This document shows, piece after piece, positions 6,367-6,677 of a DNA stretch of 6,677 nucleotides. Source of the stretch: Chitinophagaceae bacterium (lineage in GTDB: Bacteria; Bacteroidota; Bacteroidia; Chitinophagales; Chitinophagaceae); NCBI GenBank assembly GCA_947483345.1, contig CANKNL010000168.1, positions 1 through 6,677 on the forward strand. Reading direction: 5' to 3'. Every line of letters begins with the position of its first letter. Position 1 is the first letter of the stretch. The translations under genes were made by a program, and so were the position numbers. A model generated the notes under the pieces. The model did not search any database and was not told where the DNA came from. It saw nothing but the letters and a program-made list of their open reading frames with translations.

Positions 6367-6663
6367 ATGAAACAAATACTACTGCTGCTTTTTGTCTGTA
6401 CGGTATCAACACATTTGATAGCACAAGATACCAAAGCCCAAAAGGCTGAAACAAAATCAAAATCAGATTTACCAGTTAATGACCTTATACCACCACCTCC
6501 TCCTCCTCCACCTCCACCTCCACCTCCACCTCCACCTCCGCCGCCGCCGCCGCCACCGCCGCCAGCTCCACCTGTAGCACCGGTAACTCCTGCATTAGCA
6601 GTACCGCCTGTGCCACCAGTACCACCTGTGCCGCCGGTTCCACCTGTAAAAAATGAGTTTTAA
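6367..6663 (+). CDS. Small secreted polyproline protein, function unknown
   Basis: This 98-residue protein starts with a good Sec signal peptide: Lys2, hydrophobic core ILLLLFVCTVS, and likely cleavage after Ala19 (HLIA|QD), a form common in Bacteroidota. Next comes a short charged linker (about 20-40, rich in Lys, Asp, Glu and Ser). Then come 25 consecutive prolines (42-66), a Pro/Ala/Val stretch (67-78), five Val-Pro-Pro repeats (79-93) and the end VKNEF. The mature part, about 79 residues, has no cysteine and no aromatic residue except the final Phe. It should form a rigid polyproline II rod outside the cytoplasm. Making it should require elongation factor P, because proline runs stall ribosomes. 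I recognise no family. The signal peptide, clean start and stop, and Val-Pro-Pro repeats written with varied synonymous codons argue for a real gene rather than a chance open frame in a simple repeat. No Shine-Dalgarno sequence is visible; the start is preceded by A/T-rich sequence, as is common in this phylum. It is transcribed divergently from gldF. Confidence 0.72.
   Translation: MKQILLLLFVCTVSTHLIAQDTKAQKAETKSKSDLPVNDLIPPPPPPPPPPPPPPPPPPPPPPPPPAPPVAPVTPALAVPPVPPVPPVPPVPPVKNEF
6490..6564 (+). repeat. In-frame proline-codon tract (25 codons)
   Basis: Twenty-five uninterrupted proline codons. The first part is CCA/CCT, including five alternating CCA-CCT pairs (6508-6537 region); the second part is mainly CCG, with five CCG in a row (6538-6552). 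CCC is never used. All units are multiples of three, so gain or loss of repeats keeps the reading frame. The shift from CCT/CCA to CCG suggests two separate local expansions. Confidence 0.85.
6601..6645 (+). repeat. Five Val-Pro-Pro repeats
   Basis: Five nine-base units encode Val-Pro-Pro (residues 79-93), with a sixth valine following. The units use different synonymous codons (for example GTA CCG CCT, GTG CCA CCA, GTG CCG CCG, GTT CCA CCT). The amino-acid pattern is thus kept while the DNA has diverged, which points to selection on the protein rather than a recent tandem copy. Confidence 0.8.
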
Positions 6664-6677
6664 TATTTGTAAAAAAA

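Noticed and set aside
6385..6402. Lipoprotein signal (lipobox) reading of the polyproline protein, using Cys11 in LLFVCTVS.
   Set aside because: The residue before Cys is Val, not Gly, Ala or Ser, and the hydrophobic core continues past it to a better cleavage site at HLIA|Q. A standard Sec signal peptide fits better.

Overview
The window looks like a chromosomal segment of a Bacteroidota bacterium, most likely from the Chitinophagaceae/Sphingobacteriia side of the phylum. The reasons are the fused MurF-alanine racemase gene, a GldF/GldG gliding-type ABC transporter pair, low GC content, A/T-rich start regions without clear Shine-Dalgarno sequences, and one good match to the Bacteroidota-type promoter (TTG near -33, TAnnTTTG near -7). 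The genus cannot be named from this sequence alone.

Layout. About 90% of the window is one minus-strand gene cluster read from right to left: gldF (6017-5295), gldG (5242-3527), a TerC/Alx-family membrane protein (3525-2566) and a murF/alr fusion (2542-50). The gaps are 52, 1 and 23 bases, so the four genes are probably one transcription unit. A candidate promoter lies at 6192-6223, which gives a leader of roughly 170 bases before gldF. To the right, divergently on the plus strand, lies a small gene (6367-6663) for a secreted protein made almost entirely of proline. It carries 25 consecutive prolines followed by five Val-Pro-Pro repeats.

The 349-base divergent intergenic region (6018-6366) holds most of the unexplained structure. 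It has a strong intrinsic terminator pointing right (6222-6253) with no recognisable plus-strand gene in front of it, an A/T-rich 13-bp inverted repeat (6138-6166), and a 15-bp palindrome just upstream of the gldF start. The orphan terminator may end a small RNA antisense to the gldF leader, or it may insulate the polyproline gene.

Function. All four cluster products concern the cell envelope. GldF and GldG are the permease and accessory membrane subunits of an ABC transporter first linked to gliding, whose ATPase GldA is not in this window. The TerC-family protein is probably a metal-ion (Mn2+-type) exporter or related transporter. The MurF/Alr fusion makes D-alanine and adds D-Ala-D-Ala to the peptidoglycan precursor. 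I see no mobile element, CRISPR array, tRNA or rRNA. The genes are ordinary for the phylum. The points worth a second look are the polyproline protein, the orphan terminator, and a substituted acidic position in the TerC-family protein.
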